Assembly (NCBI GenBank): GCA_022509205.1
Contig: JAFLTR010000020.1
Coordinates: 1-41,278 of the forward strand
Source of the DNA: Muribaculaceae bacterium
GTDB taxonomy: Bacteria; Bacteroidota; Bacteroidia; Bacteroidales; Muribaculaceae
Length of the DNA stretch: 41,278 bases
Direction: 5' to 3'
Shown: piece after piece, positions 1 through 9,385 of the stretch
Layout: each line of letters starts with the position of its first letter
How positions within the stretch are numbered: position 1 is the first letter of the stretch
Notes under the pieces: model-generated
What the model was told of the DNA's origin: nothing
What the model saw: only the letters and a program-made list of their open reading frames with translations
The model's database searches: none
Made by a program: the position numbers and the translations under genes

Positions 1-187
1 TGGAGGGGTAGTCAGGCCAGATTTCTTCGATTGATTCGTAGGTTTCACCTTCGTCTTCCATTTCCTGGAGGTTTTCGATCACTTCCATGGGGGCGCCGCT
101 GCGCATTGCGTAATCTATAAGTTCTTCCTTGGTGGCTGGCCAAGGTGCGTCTTCAAGTTTTGATGCTAATTCTAATGTCCAGTACAT
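1..187 (-). CDS. DUF2795-type small acidic protein, 3' end beyond window
   Basis: Reading the minus strand from the ATG at 187 gives an open frame to the window edge, beginning MYWTLELASKLEDAPWPATK and ending in an acidic run (IEEIWPDY). This matches from memory a short conserved Bacteroidota protein annotated as DUF2795, which is usually around 70 aa. About 62 residues are visible, so only a few C-terminal codons should be missing. No signal peptide or membrane segment is seen, so it is presumably cytoplasmic. Function is unknown. It lies on the same strand as the adenosyltransferase gene upstream, separated by 258 bp that contain a long hairpin. Confidence 0.75.
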   Translation of the reverse strand, partial: MYWTLELASKLEDAPWPATKEELIDYAMRSGAPMEVIENLQEMEDEGETYESIEEIWPDYPS

Positions 188-371
188 ATCGTTTTTGGTT
201 TTTAGTTGTTCGTCTAAAGTTTTTAATCGACTGTTATCGAGTTAAAATGTTTAAAATCTCAATTTATGGTACGATAGCCGCAATAAAGCTGAATATGCTG
301 ATATTATTAAGGCAATGATAAAATATTTGACCCGGAAGATTGAAAATATAAACATTTTCATCCAAAGAGGA

Positions 372-418
372 GCCTAATAAGATTGTTTTACCTCAAAGGT
401 GTGAAACAATTATTGGGC
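372..418. repeat. Long imperfect inverted repeat (hairpin) between two minus-strand genes
   Basis: 372-380 pairs with 410-418 (one G-T pair). After a two-base bulge 383-389 pairs with 403-409, and an inner ACCT/AGGT pair (390-393 with 397-400) continues the stem around a CAA loop. About 20 base pairs form in 47 nt. It starts 28 nt after the adenosyltransferase stop, so it may act as a transcription terminator or 3'-end stabiliser, although no clean T-run follows on the minus strand. The rest of 188-445 shows nothing else recognisable. Confidence 0.55.
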
Positions 419-445
419 AAAGTTCTTTATCATCACCATAAATAA

Positions 446-1012
446 TCAGAGATTTTCAGGCTTCTGCCATACTATCTCCTTATAGTTGGCAAATTTGTTG
501 AGGTATCTGCCGATAACGAACAGATAGTCGGAAAGTCGGTTGAGATATGCGAAAACAAGAGTATTGATCTCTTCCTCGGCAGCCAGTTGAAGCACTCTTC
601 TTTCGGCGCGTCGACACACTGTGCGCGCCATATTGGCTTTGGCAGAAGCCTCGCATCCCCCGGGAATTATAAAATTATTTAGATTTGGAAGTTGCTCATC
701 CATCAAGTCGATCCATTCTTCCATCTCCTCTATGTTTTCTTGCGAAAGGCCTGCTACTTCAGGCTTCCTGATATCCGGGGGTGTGGCCAGATAGCCGCCT
801 ATATTGAACAGCATGTTTTGAACCTTTAGCAGGTCTACTCTCTGTTCGTCGATCACAGCGTCGTCGGCCACAAGATTTCCAATGAAAGAGGATAGTTCAT
901 CCACTGATCCATAGGCCTCAAGACGCAAAGAATATTTCGGGATCCGTTCCCCTCCTATAATAGAGGTCAGGGGCCCGTCGCCAGTGCGGGTGTATATCGG
1001 TGACTTTGCCAT
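446..1012 (-). CDS. Cob(I)alamin adenosyltransferase, PduO type
   Basis: This enzyme transfers the 5'-deoxyadenosyl group of ATP to cob(I)alamin, giving adenosylcobalamin, in the cytoplasm. The N-terminal TRTGD motif followed by an IGG segment is the PduO-family ATP-binding signature, and EAYGSVDELSSFIG is the conserved helix after it. The C-terminal stretch with CRRAERR and LNRLSDYLFVIGRYLN is also typical. I chose the ATG at 1012 (MAKSPIYTRTGD, 188 aa). The open frame extends 48 nt further up, but that part would run through an 18-bp palindrome and does not resemble the family. The usual TGDKG is TGDGP here, a small variation. No cobalamin riboswitch was recognised upstream. It is transcribed divergently from dnaX. 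Confidence 0.9.
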   Translation of the reverse strand: MAKSPIYTRTGDGPLTSIIGGERIPKYSLRLEAYGSVDELSSFIGNLVADDAVIDEQRVDLLKVQNMLFNIGGYLATPPDIRKPEVAGLSQENIEEMEEWIDLMDEQLPNLNNFIIPGGCEASAKANMARTVCRRAERRVLQLAAEEEINTLVFAYLNRLSDYLFVIGRYLNKFANYKEIVWQKPENL

Positions 1013-1038
1013 GATTAAAAAATATCTGATATTACAAA

Positions 1039-1056
1039 AGTTAAAACGTTTTAACT
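1039..1056. promoter_or_regulatory. Perfect 18-bp palindrome, candidate operator
   Basis: AGTTAAAACGTTTTAACT is its own reverse complement. It lies 27 bp upstream of the adenosyltransferase start and about 90 bp upstream of dnaX, in the divergent intergenic region. On the minus strand its end runs into TAACTTTTG, close to the phylum's -7 box, so a bound dimer would sit on the adenosyltransferase promoter. A looser inverted repeat, TGCAA-N5-TTGCA, follows at 1056-1070. The regulator is unknown. Confidence 0.45.
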
Positions 1057-1122
1057 GCAATATTGTTGCAAGATGATGAGTTTTTTATAATATATTATGA
1101 AAATATTACGGCCACAAAGAGT

Positions 1123-1130
1123 TATATTTG
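1123..1130 (+). promoter_or_regulatory. Bacteroidota -7 box for dnaX
   Basis: TATATTTG fits the TAnnTTTG consensus and lies 18 bp before the dnaX ATG, implying a very short leader. A matching -33 TTTG is not clear. Confidence 0.5.
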
Positions 1131-1148
1131 CAACAATAAAGAAAAAAG

Positions 1149-2939
1149 ATGGCATCAAACGAACAATATTTAGTGTCGGCCCGCAAATACCGGCCGGCGA
1201 CATTCCAAACAGTTGTGGGGCAAAAAGCCCTTACGGCAACCTTAAAAAATGCTATTCTTGGGGGTAAACTCGCACAGGCCTATCTATTCTGTGGTCCCCG
1301 GGGAGTCGGCAAGACTTCCTGTGCGAGAATTTTTGCCAAAACGATTAATTGTCTTAATCCTACTCCTGACGGAGAAGCCTGTGGGGAATGTGAGTCATGT
1401 AAGGCTATCGAGAGGGGAAATTCATTCAACCTCGTGGAACTTGATGCCGCTTCCAACAATTCGGTCGATGACATCCGTAATATCACAGACCAGGTGAATA
1501 TTCCAGCCCAGGATGGACGATACAGGGTATTCATCATCGACGAGGTTCACATGCTCAGCAACAATGCGTTTAATGCATTCCTAAAGACACTTGAGGAGCC
1601 TCCTAAGAATGTGGTATTCATTCTCGCCACCACAGAGCGTCATAAGGTGATTCCTACCATTCTCAGCCGATGCCAGGTGTATGATTTTCGTCGCATCACT
1701 GTCAACGACATTATCGACCATCTTGCTTATGTGGCATCAAATGAGGGTGTTGAAGCAGAAAGGGAGGCTCTTGGAGTGATTGCATCAAAAGCCGACGGAG
1801 CAATGAGAGATGCCCTTTCGATTTTCGATCAGGTAGTGGCTTCAACTCATGGGAAGGTTACTTATCAAGGAGCGGTAGATGCCTTGAATGTGCTCGACCA
1901 GGATTATTATTTCAAACTTGTGGACCTCTTCAGAGCCGGTGATGTGGCCGGATCTCTTCTTACCTTCAAGGAAATTACCGACAAGGGTTTTGACCCGCAA
2001 TTTTTCATCAACGGACTTGCCGATCATATAAGGAATCTTATGGTGTGTGCCGATCCCCGAACTGTTGTACTTCTCGAGACATCGGAGGAATGGGCAAAAA
2101 AATACAATGAACAGGCTCCGCAACTACCTGCAGAATGGTATTATGCCGCCATGAAGATTCTGAACGATGCAGATTTCAATTACCGGCTTTCGGGCAACAA
2201 ACGACTGCTTGTGGAATTGTCGTTGATACGACTGAGTCGACTGTTGTTTGGTAATCAAACCATCCCACAGTCTCAGAATAGCGGGATGCAACCCCAACCG
2301 CAGGTTGCCCCTTTCGTGGCGCCGGACGGCAATAGTAAGCCTCAAGCCGCACCGGCAAAACCAATGGAGGCTCCCTCACCCGTAGTCCAGCCCGCCACTC
2401 CTCCTTCTTCATCGAATCCTCCTACAGATTTAAAGGTCGGAGAGCCAGCCGCTGAATTTAAACCGAAGTATCCTGTAGCTCCGACTGTTCGTAGATCTCA
2501 TCCCGGCCGACCTACAAGTTTCCGACTTTCCGTAGAAAATGGCAACGGTTCAAAATCCAACAGGGAAGAAAAAAGGGAGAAGCCATTTGCTCCGGAGGAT
2601 TTCCGAAGGGCATGGGAGGAATATGCCTCTACTAATCCGGAACAACGTATTCTCGTGGCTGCCATGCGAAGCGGAGAACCCCGGCAAATTACAGATACGG
2701 AATATAAATTTGAAGTAGACCATCCGGCTCAGAAACAGGCGTTCGAGTCTGCTATCAATCAGTTGATGGAATTCCTGAAAAACAAACTGGAAAATGATTC
2801 AGTAACTCTCCGGGTAGAAATTGCAGAGAAAGGGAATGAAGACAAAAAGATGAATCCCAAGGATTTCCTGAAAATGACTATAGAAGAGAATGCTGAATTA
2901 GCCAAATTCCTCAAAAGCATAGATGCTGAGTTAGAATGA
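1149..2939 (+). CDS. dnaX: DNA polymerase III subunit gamma/tau
   Basis: ATPase of the clamp-loader complex, which opens the beta clamp and links polymerase cores in the replisome. The AAA+ module is clear: Walker A GPRGVGKTS at residues 49-57, a zinc module with Cys 68, 78, 81 and 84, Walker B FIIDEVH at 128-134, and the SRC sensor/arginine-finger motif at 173-175. After residue about 370 comes a low-complexity Pro/Ala/Gln linker (to about 480), then a C-terminal tau-like domain from roughly 485 to 596. The 596-aa length is normal for Bacteroidales. The ATG at 1149 gives the family N-terminus (residues 1-20 run into YRPATF) and lies 18 bp after a -7 box. A run of six A at 2569-2574 sits just before the tau domain but is out of phase for a canonical -1 frameshift. 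Confidence 0.97.
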   Translation: MASNEQYLVSARKYRPATFQTVVGQKALTATLKNAILGGKLAQAYLFCGPRGVGKTSCARIFAKTINCLNPTPDGEACGECESCKAIERGNSFNLVELDAASNNSVDDIRNITDQVNIPAQDGRYRVFIIDEVHMLSNNAFNAFLKTLEEPPKNVVFILATTERHKVIPTILSRCQVYDFRRITVNDIIDHLAYVASNEGVEAEREALGVIASKADGAMRDALSIFDQVVASTHGKVTYQGAVDALNVLDQDYYFKLVDLFRAGDVAGSLLTFKEITDKGFDPQFFINGLADHIRNLMVCADPRTVVLLETSEEWAKKYNEQAPQLPAEWYYAAMKILNDADFNYRLSGNKRLLVELSLIRLSRLLFGNQTIPQSQNSGMQPQPQVAPFVAPDGNSKPQAAPAKPMEAPSPVVQPATPPSSSNPPTDLKVGEPAAEFKPKYPVAPTVRRSHPGRPTSFRLSVENGNGSKSNREEKREKPFAPEDFRRAWEEYASTNPEQRILVAAMRSGEPRQITDTEYKFEVDHPAQKQAFESAINQLMEFLKNKLENDSVTLRVEIAEKGNEDKKMNPKDFLKMTIEENAELAKFLKSIDAELE

Positions 2940-3023
2940 TTGGTTAAATAATATTAATAAAGGTTAATTATATTTAATTACAATAGGCAGGAATCTTCTA
3001 AATACATCGCCTTAATGCATAAA

Positions 3024-3055
3024 TTTGAGACTTTGAATAAAAATGGTTATCTTTG
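3024..3055 (+). promoter_or_regulatory. Promoter of the rimP-nusA-infB operon
   Basis: TTTG at 3024-3027 and TATCTTTG at 3048-3055, separated by 20 bp, match the -33/-7 pattern of the primary sigma factor of Bacteroidota. This is the best promoter match in the window. It predicts transcription starting near 3060 and a leader of about 55 nt. Confidence 0.75.
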
Positions 3056-3067
3056 CAAAAGAATCCT

Positions 3068-3097
3068 GGAGGGGGCGTCAGTCTCCTCCTGTTTTTT
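3068..3097 (+). terminator. Hairpin plus T-run in the rimP leader, candidate attenuator
   Basis: GGAGGGGG (3068-3075) can pair with TCTCCTCC (3082-3089) over eight positions, two of them G-U, around a six-base loop, followed by TG and six T. It lies just after the promoter and 17 nt before rimP. An intrinsic-terminator shape inside the leader of the operon encoding NusA suggests attenuation or autoregulation; that role is inference. Confidence 0.55.
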
Positions 3098-3114
3098 AGA
3101 AGAAGAAAGGAAAT

Positions 3115-3576
3115 ATGGAAGCAAAAGAGATTCGTGAATTTGTTGAAAAAGCTTTGGATGGCTCCGACCTCTTTCTCGTGGATTTGAAAGTAAAGCCCGA
3201 CAATCTTATAGAGATCGAGATAGATTCCGATTCTCCGGTATCAATAGAAGATTGTGAGAAGCTGACACGGGCCATAGAAGCGGAGTTCGATAGAGATAAA
3301 GAAGATTACACTCTTGAAGTGGGGAGCGCCGGACTTACCTCACCGCTAAAGGTGATGAGACAATACCGTAAATATATCGGGCAGGAAGTCGAAGTGTTGA
3401 CAAAAGAGGGTAAGAAGCTCATCGGAATGCTGAAAAATGTGACCGACAACGATTTCACGATCGTGAGCAAAGAAAAAGTAAAGAAGCCGGAGGCCAAGCG
3501 TCCCGTCATAGAAGATGTTGAGCACACTCTGGCTTATAATGATGTGAAACAAACGAAATACGTATTGAAATTCTAA
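3115..3576 (+). CDS. rimP: Ribosome maturation factor RimP
   Basis: Cytoplasmic protein that assists 30S subunit maturation. Identification rests on an N-terminal alpha/beta domain with the segment IEIEIDSDSPVSIEDCEKLT, the motif LEVGSAGLTSPL at about residue 62-73 (the family's 'EVSSPG-L-RPL' site), a C-terminal SH3-like part, and the invariant neighbours nusA and infB. At 153 aa it has normal length. It is first in the operon, with nusA starting three bases after its stop. Confidence 0.95.
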   Translation: MEAKEIREFVEKALDGSDLFLVDLKVKPDNLIEIEIDSDSPVSIEDCEKLTRAIEAEFDRDKEDYTLEVGSAGLTSPLKVMRQYRKYIGQEVEVLTKEGKKLIGMLKNVTDNDFTIVSKEKVKKPEAKRPVIEDVEHTLAYNDVKQTKYVLKF

Positions 3577-3579
3577 GAT

Positions 3580-4836
3580 ATGGCTAAGAAGGCTGAGACG
3601 GTCAATATGGTCGACCGGTTTGCGGAGTTCAAGGAACTCAAGAACATAGACAAGACTACGATGATAAGCGTGCTTGAAGAGTCTTTTCGCAAAGAGCTCG
3701 CAAAGATGTTCGGGTCAGACGAAAACTTCGACGTGATAATGAATCCCGACAAGGGAGACTGTGAGATATATCAGAATCTGGAGGTAGTGCCTGATGAAGC
3801 CGTTGAGGATCCTAACCGCGAAATCGGTTTGACAGAGGCCCGCGAAATCGACCCCGAATGTGAAATAGGGGAGGATGTGTCCAAACAGATTTATTTTGAG
3901 AAATTCGGACGCCGTGCCATACTGAATCTCCGTCAGACCCTTCAGTCGAAGATACTCGACCTTCAAAAAGAGGCCTTGAGCCAGAAATTCCGTGAACTTG
4001 AAGGTGAGATTGTCACAGGTGAGGTGCATCAGGTGTGGAAACGTGAGGCATTGTTGCTTGATGATGAACATAACGAGCTAATCATGCCTAAGGATGAACA
4101 GATTCCGAGCGACAACTTCCGCAAGGGAGATATGGTAAGATGTGTGGTTAAGAGGGTAGACAATCCTACAACCAACCCCAAAGTGATAGTTTCACGCACA
4201 GATGAAGCGTTCCTTCGCCGACTCTTCGAGCAGGAAGTGCCCGAGATCCATGACGGACTCATCACTATCCGTGCCGTTGCCCGCATACCCGGAGAGAGGG
4301 CCAAGATAGCAGTGGAAAGCTATGACGACCGCATCGATCCGGTGGGCGCATGCGTCGGCATCAAGGGTAGCCGCATTCATGGGATTGTAAGAGAACTTAG
4401 AAACGAGAATATCGATGTGATATCATATACATCCAATCCCCAGCTTTTCATCCAGAGAGCATTGAGCCCGGCAAATATATCCAGCATACGTCTTAATGAG
4501 GAGGATAAGAAGGCTGAGGTGTTCCTACATCCGGATGAAGTGTCGCTTGCAATCGGCAAGGGGGGTATGAACATACGGCTTGCCACGAAGCTTACCGGCT
4601 ACACCATCGATGTATATCGTGACATCGAGGAGGGCGAAGAAGATATCTATTTGGATGAATTTGCCGACGAAATAGATACATGGGTAATCGACCAGTTGAA
4701 AAATCTGGGACTTAACACAGCCAAGGCAGTGCTTAATGCCTCCCCCAAACAGCTTGAAGAAGCCGATCTTGAAGAAGAAACATTGGCACATGTGCTTGAA
4801 GTGATAAAGGCTGAATTCGAAGAAGAAGAACAATAA
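3580..4836 (+). CDS. nusA: Transcription termination/antitermination factor NusA
   Basis: RNA-polymerase-binding factor affecting pausing, termination and antitermination. Visible domains are the N-terminal RNAP-binding domain (about 1-130), an S1 domain (about 135-200), and two KH domains, including the VGACVGIKGSRI loop near residue 250 and AIGKGGMNIRLA near 325. The C-terminal tail is acidic and helical (ends EEEEQ). At 418 aa it lacks the extra acidic repeats of enterobacterial NusA, which is usual in this phylum. infB follows 21 bp downstream. Confidence 0.97.
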   Translation: MAKKAETVNMVDRFAEFKELKNIDKTTMISVLEESFRKELAKMFGSDENFDVIMNPDKGDCEIYQNLEVVPDEAVEDPNREIGLTEAREIDPECEIGEDVSKQIYFEKFGRRAILNLRQTLQSKILDLQKEALSQKFRELEGEIVTGEVHQVWKREALLLDDEHNELIMPKDEQIPSDNFRKGDMVRCVVKRVDNPTTNPKVIVSRTDEAFLRRLFEQEVPEIHDGLITIRAVARIPGERAKIAVESYDDRIDPVGACVGIKGSRIHGIVRELRNENIDVISYTSNPQLFIQRALSPANISSIRLNEEDKKAEVFLHPDEVSLAIGKGGMNIRLATKLTGYTIDVYRDIEEGEEDIYLDEFADEIDTWVIDQLKNLGLNTAKAVLNASPKQLEEADLEEETLAHVLEVIKAEFEEEEQ

Positions 4837-4857
4837 AAAATAACCATCAAACACAGG

Positions 4858-7731
4858 ATGCGTACAAAAATAAGTAAAATAGCCAACGATTTGAATGTGG
4901 GAGTGAACACCGTCGTGGAGTTCCTCCGCAAGCATAACATAGAGGTAGACAGCAACCCCAACGCCAGGATCGACGAAGAGGCTGTGGAACTTCTACGCAA
5001 AGAATTCAGTCATGACAAGGCTGTGAAGGCAAAGGTTGAGGGAAAACTGAATGAAAGGCGTTCCGATAGGATGGAAAAGGCGGAACGCAGGGTGACTGCA
5101 CCCGCTCCGGCACCGGCACAAGAAACAACCCCGCAGCCACAACTCAAGGTGGTGGGGAAAATCAATCTTGACGAGCCCCGCAAACCTAAACCGGCAGAGC
5201 CCCATAAAACGCAGCAGGCGGTGAAACCTGCCCCTGCCAAGCAACCGGCAGAGGAAGTAAAGAAAAAGGAGACGCCGGAAAAACCAAAGGTGGAAAATAC
5301 TCCCAAACCGGAGGCTCCTAAACCTGTGGAGACGGCCAAACCGGAACCTGAGAAACCGGAGGTTAAGACTGAACCCGTCAAATTGACGGAGCAACCGAAA
5401 GAGTCGCCACGTGTAAAAGAAGAGGAGAAAAAGCCTGAACCTCAATCAGAAACCCCTAAAGAGGATGACACTGTGTTATCCCCACACCATGAGGATAATT
5501 CCGGCGAGGAGGATGTTTTCCGTCTGAATGCCCCTGAAGCCCCCAAAGAATTGAAAGTGCTTGGAAAGATTGACCTGTCAAGTCTTAATCAATCCACACG
5601 TCCGAAGAAAAAGGGTCATGGAGGCAAAGACGGTGAAGGTGGTAACGATAAGAAGAAACGTCGCCGCATCGGTAAAGAGAAAGTTGATATAGAAAAGGCA
5701 GCGGCCCAAGCCGGAATGCAGGGCGACGGCAAAAAGAAAGACGACCGACGAGGTGGTAAAGATGACCGTAAACGCGACCGTCGCGACGAACGTAAAGGAA
5801 AGAAAAACGAGAAAGGCCGCCAGGAAGAATATTCACAGGAAGATGTGCAGAAGCAGGTCAAGGAGACTTTGGCACGTCTCACCACCAAAGCTCCTAAGAA
5901 GAGCCTGAAGTGGAGAAAGGAGAAAAAAGAAGCTATCCATAATCGCGAACTTGAGAACCAACGCCGTGAGGAGGAGGAAAGCAAGATCATCAAGCTCACA
6001 GAATTTGTGACTGCCAACGACCTCGCAAATCTTATGGAGGTGCCGGTGAATAATGTTATCGCCACATGTATGAATCTCGGAGTGATGGTTTCTATCAATC
6101 AGCGCCTCGATGCAGAGACGATCAACATAGTGGCGGATGAATTCGGATACTCCACGGAATACGTAAGCGCCGAAGTGAGCGAGGCAATCGCTCCCGAGGA
6201 AGATAAGGAAGAAGATCTTCAGTCACGTCCCCCGATTGTCACAGTTATGGGTCACGTCGACCATGGTAAGACATCCTTGCTTGACTATATCCGTAAAGCA
6301 AACGTAATCGCCGGGGAGGCAGGAGGTATCACCCAGCATATCGGAGCCTATAATGTTAAGCTCCCTGATGGCCGTAGGATAACCTTCCTTGATACTCCAG
6401 GTCATGAGGCTTTTACGGCAATGCGTGCCCGTGGTGCCAAAGTCACCGATATCGCTATAATCATTGTAGCTGCTGATGATGATGTGATGCCTCAGACAAT
6501 TGAGGCCATCAACCATGCTTCTGCAGCTGGAGTCCCGATGGTGTTTGCCATCAACAAAATAGACAAACCTACAGCAAATCCTGATAAAATCAAGGAGCAA
6601 CTTTCAGCCATGAACTATCTTGTGGAAGACTGGGGAGGAAAATACCAGAGCCAGGACATTTCAGCGAAGAAGGGATTGGGTGTAGAGGAATTGATGGAGA
6701 AAGTGCTTCTTGAAGCAGAAATGCTTGAACTGAAGGCCAATCCCGATAGACTTGCCGTGGGTTCTGTGATAGAATCCAGTCTTGACAAGGGTAGGGGATA
6801 TGTGGCAACTGTCCTTGTTCAAAACGGCACTCTCAAAGTAGGGGATGTAATACTTGCCGGCACCCATTATGGCAAGATAAAAGCTATGTTCAACGAGAGA
6901 AACCAGCGAGTAACAGAGGCAGGACCGGCCACTCCGGTAATGATTCTGGGTATGAACGGAGCTCCGACAGCAGGCGATACTTTCAATGTGCTTGAAACAG
7001 AACAGGAAGCACGTGAAATAGCCAACAAGCGTGAGCAACTTCAACGTGAGCTGGGCCTTCGCACCAAGAAACGTCTTGGTCTTGAAGAACTTGGTCGCAG
7101 GCGTGCGCTTAACGACTTCCATGAGCTTAATCTCGTTGTAAAAGGTGACGTTGACGGTTCTGTGGAGGCCATTTCGGATGCATTGATAAAGCTTTCTACT
7201 CCGGAGATCCAAGTAAATGTGCTTCATAAGGGAGTTGGAGCAATTTCTGAGAGTGATGTAACTCTTGCAGCCGCTTCCGACGCCATCATAATCGGCTTCC
7301 AGGTGCGACCCTCTGCGGCAGCACGTAAAGAGGCGGAAAAAGAGGGTGTGGAAATTCGTCTTTACTCCGTGATTTACAAGGCTATCGAAGAGGTTAAGGA
7401 TGCTATGGAAGGCCTTCTTTCACCCGAAATCAAAGAAGAAGTCACCGGAACTGCCGAGGTGCTCCAGACCTATCATATTTCCAAAGTTGGAACGATTGCC
7501 GGAGCTATCGTGCGCGATGGTAAAATCAAACGTAGCAACAAGGTGCGCGTAATCCGTGACGGAATCGTAATCTACACAGGCGACCTCGGTAGCCTCAAAC
7601 GTTTCAAAGACGATGTTAAAGAGGTGGTTTCCGGCTACGATTGCGGTCTTTCGGTGCAAGGTTACAACGATATTAAAGAGGGCGACCTTATAGAAGGTTA
7701 CGAAGAAGTTGAGGTGAAACGTGGTCTCTGA
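4858..7731 (+). CDS. infB: Translation initiation factor IF-2
   Basis: GTPase that places initiator fMet-tRNA on the 30S subunit and promotes subunit joining. After a short N-terminal helical domain (1-50) comes a very long Lys/Glu/Pro-rich linker (about 75-300) and a Lys/Arg/Asp-rich stretch (about 245-325). The GTPase has GHVDHGK at 465-471, DTPGHE at about 512-517 and NKID near 566. Domains II, III and the C2 fMet-tRNA-binding domain follow. The 957-aa length is typical for Bacteroidales. Its stop overlaps the next start by one base (TGATG), implying translational coupling to folK. Confidence 0.97.
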   Translation: MRTKISKIANDLNVGVNTVVEFLRKHNIEVDSNPNARIDEEAVELLRKEFSHDKAVKAKVEGKLNERRSDRMEKAERRVTAPAPAPAQETTPQPQLKVVGKINLDEPRKPKPAEPHKTQQAVKPAPAKQPAEEVKKKETPEKPKVENTPKPEAPKPVETAKPEPEKPEVKTEPVKLTEQPKESPRVKEEEKKPEPQSETPKEDDTVLSPHHEDNSGEEDVFRLNAPEAPKELKVLGKIDLSSLNQSTRPKKKGHGGKDGEGGNDKKKRRRIGKEKVDIEKAAAQAGMQGDGKKKDDRRGGKDDRKRDRRDERKGKKNEKGRQEEYSQEDVQKQVKETLARLTTKAPKKSLKWRKEKKEAIHNRELENQRREEEESKIIKLTEFVTANDLANLMEVPVNNVIATCMNLGVMVSINQRLDAETINIVADEFGYSTEYVSAEVSEAIAPEEDKEEDLQSRPPIVTVMGHVDHGKTSLLDYIRKANVIAGEAGGITQHIGAYNVKLPDGRRITFLDTPGHEAFTAMRARGAKVTDIAIIIVAADDDVMPQTIEAINHASAAGVPMVFAINKIDKPTANPDKIKEQLSAMNYLVEDWGGKYQSQDISAKKGLGVEELMEKVLLEAEMLELKANPDRLAVGSVIESSLDKGRGYVATVLVQNGTLKVGDVILAGTHYGKIKAMFNERNQRVTEAGPATPVMILGMNGAPTAGDTFNVLETEQEAREIANKREQLQRELGLRTKKRLGLEELGRRRALNDFHELNLVVKGDVDGSVEAISDALIKLSTPEIQVNVLHKGVGAISESDVTLAAASDAIIIGFQVRPSAAARKEAEKEGVEIRLYSVIYKAIEEVKDAMEGLLSPEIKEEVTGTAEVLQTYHISKVGTIAGAIVRDGKIKRSNKVRVIRDGIVIYTGDLGSLKRFKDDVKEVVSGYDCGLSVQGYNDIKEGDLIEGYEEVEVKRGL

Positions 7732-8174
7732 TGGCTATCGTCTATCTCAACATAGGTAGCAATATAGGCAATCGCCGAGCATTGATTGAGAAAGCCATAA
7801 GGCTGATTTCTGAAAAATTCGGCTTCTACTGTTTAAGCGAGTTTGTTGAATCCGATCCTTGGGGGTTTGATTCGACAAACCGCTTTCTTAATGTAGGAAT
7901 GGCTATAAAAACCGACCTGCATCCCGAAAAGATCTTATCGGAAATGCAGGCCATAGAAAAAAGACTTTCATCTATAGCACACCGCGATGCTTCGGGAAAT
8001 TATAAAGACCGGGAACTTGATATAGACATCATGGCTATAGATGAGCTTGAGTATAAATCAAAGAGGCTGCAGTTGCCACATCCCCATCTGATGGATAGGG
8101 AATTTTTCATAGGTCTTCTATTGCAGTTGGCACCTGAATGGTGTCATCCCGGGTTATGCCGGTCTCAGGTTTGA
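7731..8174 (+). CDS. folK: 2-amino-4-hydroxy-6-hydroxymethyldihydropteridine pyrophosphokinase
   Basis: HPPK transfers pyrophosphate from ATP to 6-hydroxymethyl-7,8-dihydropterin in folate synthesis. It begins with the family signature YLNIGSNIGNR and has ESDPWGF, FLNVGMAIKT, and the late motifs RELDIDIMAID and PHPHLMDREF. The pair of Asp in DIDI corresponds to the Mg-binding site. At 147 aa it is slightly short but complete. It is coupled to infB by a one-base overlap. Its last 21 bases overlap the end of the convergent ROK kinase gene. Confidence 0.93.
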   Translation: MAIVYLNIGSNIGNRRALIEKAIRLISEKFGFYCLSEFVESDPWGFDSTNRFLNVGMAIKTDLHPEKILSEMQAIEKRLSSIAHRDASGNYKDRELDIDIMAIDELEYKSKRLQLPHPHLMDREFFIGLLLQLAPEWCHPGLCRSQV

Positions 8175-9275
8175 AGCCTCCTCGTCAAGTTTGGAGAGTG
8201 CGAAAGCATAGGCTCCGGTTGAAATAGCCTTAGAAGCACCTAATTTCGATACTATAATTCCGATCCTCTTCTGATCATCGAATTCAACCTCCTCATCCGA
8301 GCCATACACCTTGATTTTACGTTTATTCCCTTCAAGGAATTTTTTCAATTCTTCAGGTTTGTCAAGTTCATACACTTCCATTTGAACCCGCTTAACCTTT
8401 TCACCCTCCAAAGTATTGAAAGCCGATTTCAATTCATGGAGAAGTGCGGGCATGAAATGATGTCTGGCTGCCGTTATGCCTCCACCTATAACAACAATAC
8501 CATCAATCAACTGGGAAGAAATCGCCATAGCATCGCCCGCTGTACGCCCCATTTTTTCAAACGCTTTCTTTGCAGCCTCCCGGTTCCCTTCCCGGGTGCC
8601 GTCGGCTATTTCACAAATCTCTTTTGGCTCCAAAGTATGATTTATGTGGCCCGATTCCTCAGCGTAAACTCTTTTGACTGCCCTGACAGCTACACCCTCT
8701 TCCAGTATTACACCGGGAAGAAATTTATTTGGAAGACAAAAGGTCTCAACACAGCTATTGTCACCTCGGTTTAATTGTCCATTAACGACTATACCCACTC
8801 CAAATCCGGTGCCGAAAGTGTAGCCAATAAGATTCTTATATCTCTTTTTATTACCGCTTTCTTCAAGTTTCCGGTTTATTTCCGGCAGGACGCCTCCGAG
8901 GGCTTCTCCATAAGCAAACAGGTCGCCGTCGTTGTTTATGAATACCGGAACGCCGAATTTCCTTTCCAGAAAAGCACCTAAAGCCACTCCCTCTCGGAAT
9001 GATGGAAAATTAGGCAAATACCCCCCTATGATACCGTTGGCATAGTCTGCCGGACCAGGGAATGCAAAACTTATAGCCACCGGTTTTGAGTCAAGTTTGG
9101 CAATAGTTTCTTCAAAACCCTTCACCATAGTAGTAAGACACTTGTCAAGGTCCTGCGCATTTGATGGATAGGTGATGGGTTCAGTTATGAATTCACAACC
9201 TTTCATGGCCCCGAACACAAAGTTTGTGCCACCGGCATCGAGAGTAATCACAATTCTATCGTCATTCTCATACAT
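8154..9275 (-). CDS. ROK-family sugar kinase (glucokinase-like)
   Basis: Predicted cytoplasmic ATP-dependent hexose kinase of the ROK family. The N-terminal phosphate loop is LDAGGTNFVFG, the sugar-binding segment is FAFPGPADYANGIIGG followed by LPNFPSF, and the catalytic Asp is in FINNDGDLFAYGE. GYTFGTGFGVGIVVNG and VVIGGGITAA are the later ATP-site motifs. The HxCxCG zinc motif of many ROK members is not visible. At 373 aa it is longer than typical ROK kinases (about 300-320), with extra segments near residues 130-150 and in the C-terminal third. The substrate cannot be read from sequence; position beside glycan-degrading genes suggests a liberated hexose. The 110-bp region upstream shows no clear promoter box. 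Confidence 0.8.
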   Translation of the reverse strand: MYENDDRIVITLDAGGTNFVFGAMKGCEFITEPITYPSNAQDLDKCLTTMVKGFEETIAKLDSKPVAISFAFPGPADYANGIIGGYLPNFPSFREGVALGAFLERKFGVPVFINNDGDLFAYGEALGGVLPEINRKLEESGNKKRYKNLIGYTFGTGFGVGIVVNGQLNRGDNSCVETFCLPNKFLPGVILEEGVAVRAVKRVYAEESGHINHTLEPKEICEIADGTREGNREAAKKAFEKMGRTAGDAMAISSQLIDGIVVIGGGITAARHHFMPALLHELKSAFNTLEGEKVKRVQMEVYELDKPEELKKFLEGNKRKIKVYGSDEEVEFDDQKRIGIIVSKLGASKAISTGAYAFALSKLDEEASNLRPA

Positions 9276-9385
9276 TGGCTTAAATACTTAAGAGAAATAT
9301 TTTTGACTAATTTTTTAACAAGGTGAATTCCTATTCATTCTCCAGATTCCGTGGCTTTGAAGCCTTCGGGTTTCCACAAAAAATC

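Noticed and set aside
2566-2580. A6G run in dnaX as a programmed frameshift making a gamma-type product
   Set aside because: The codons read GAA AAA AGG, so the A-AAA-AAG heptamer is out of phase for -1 slipping. A run of six A alone is weak evidence for slippage.
8382-8981. Plus-strand open frames inside the ROK kinase gene
   Set aside because: They are antisense shadows of a well-supported gene, with no recognisable domains.
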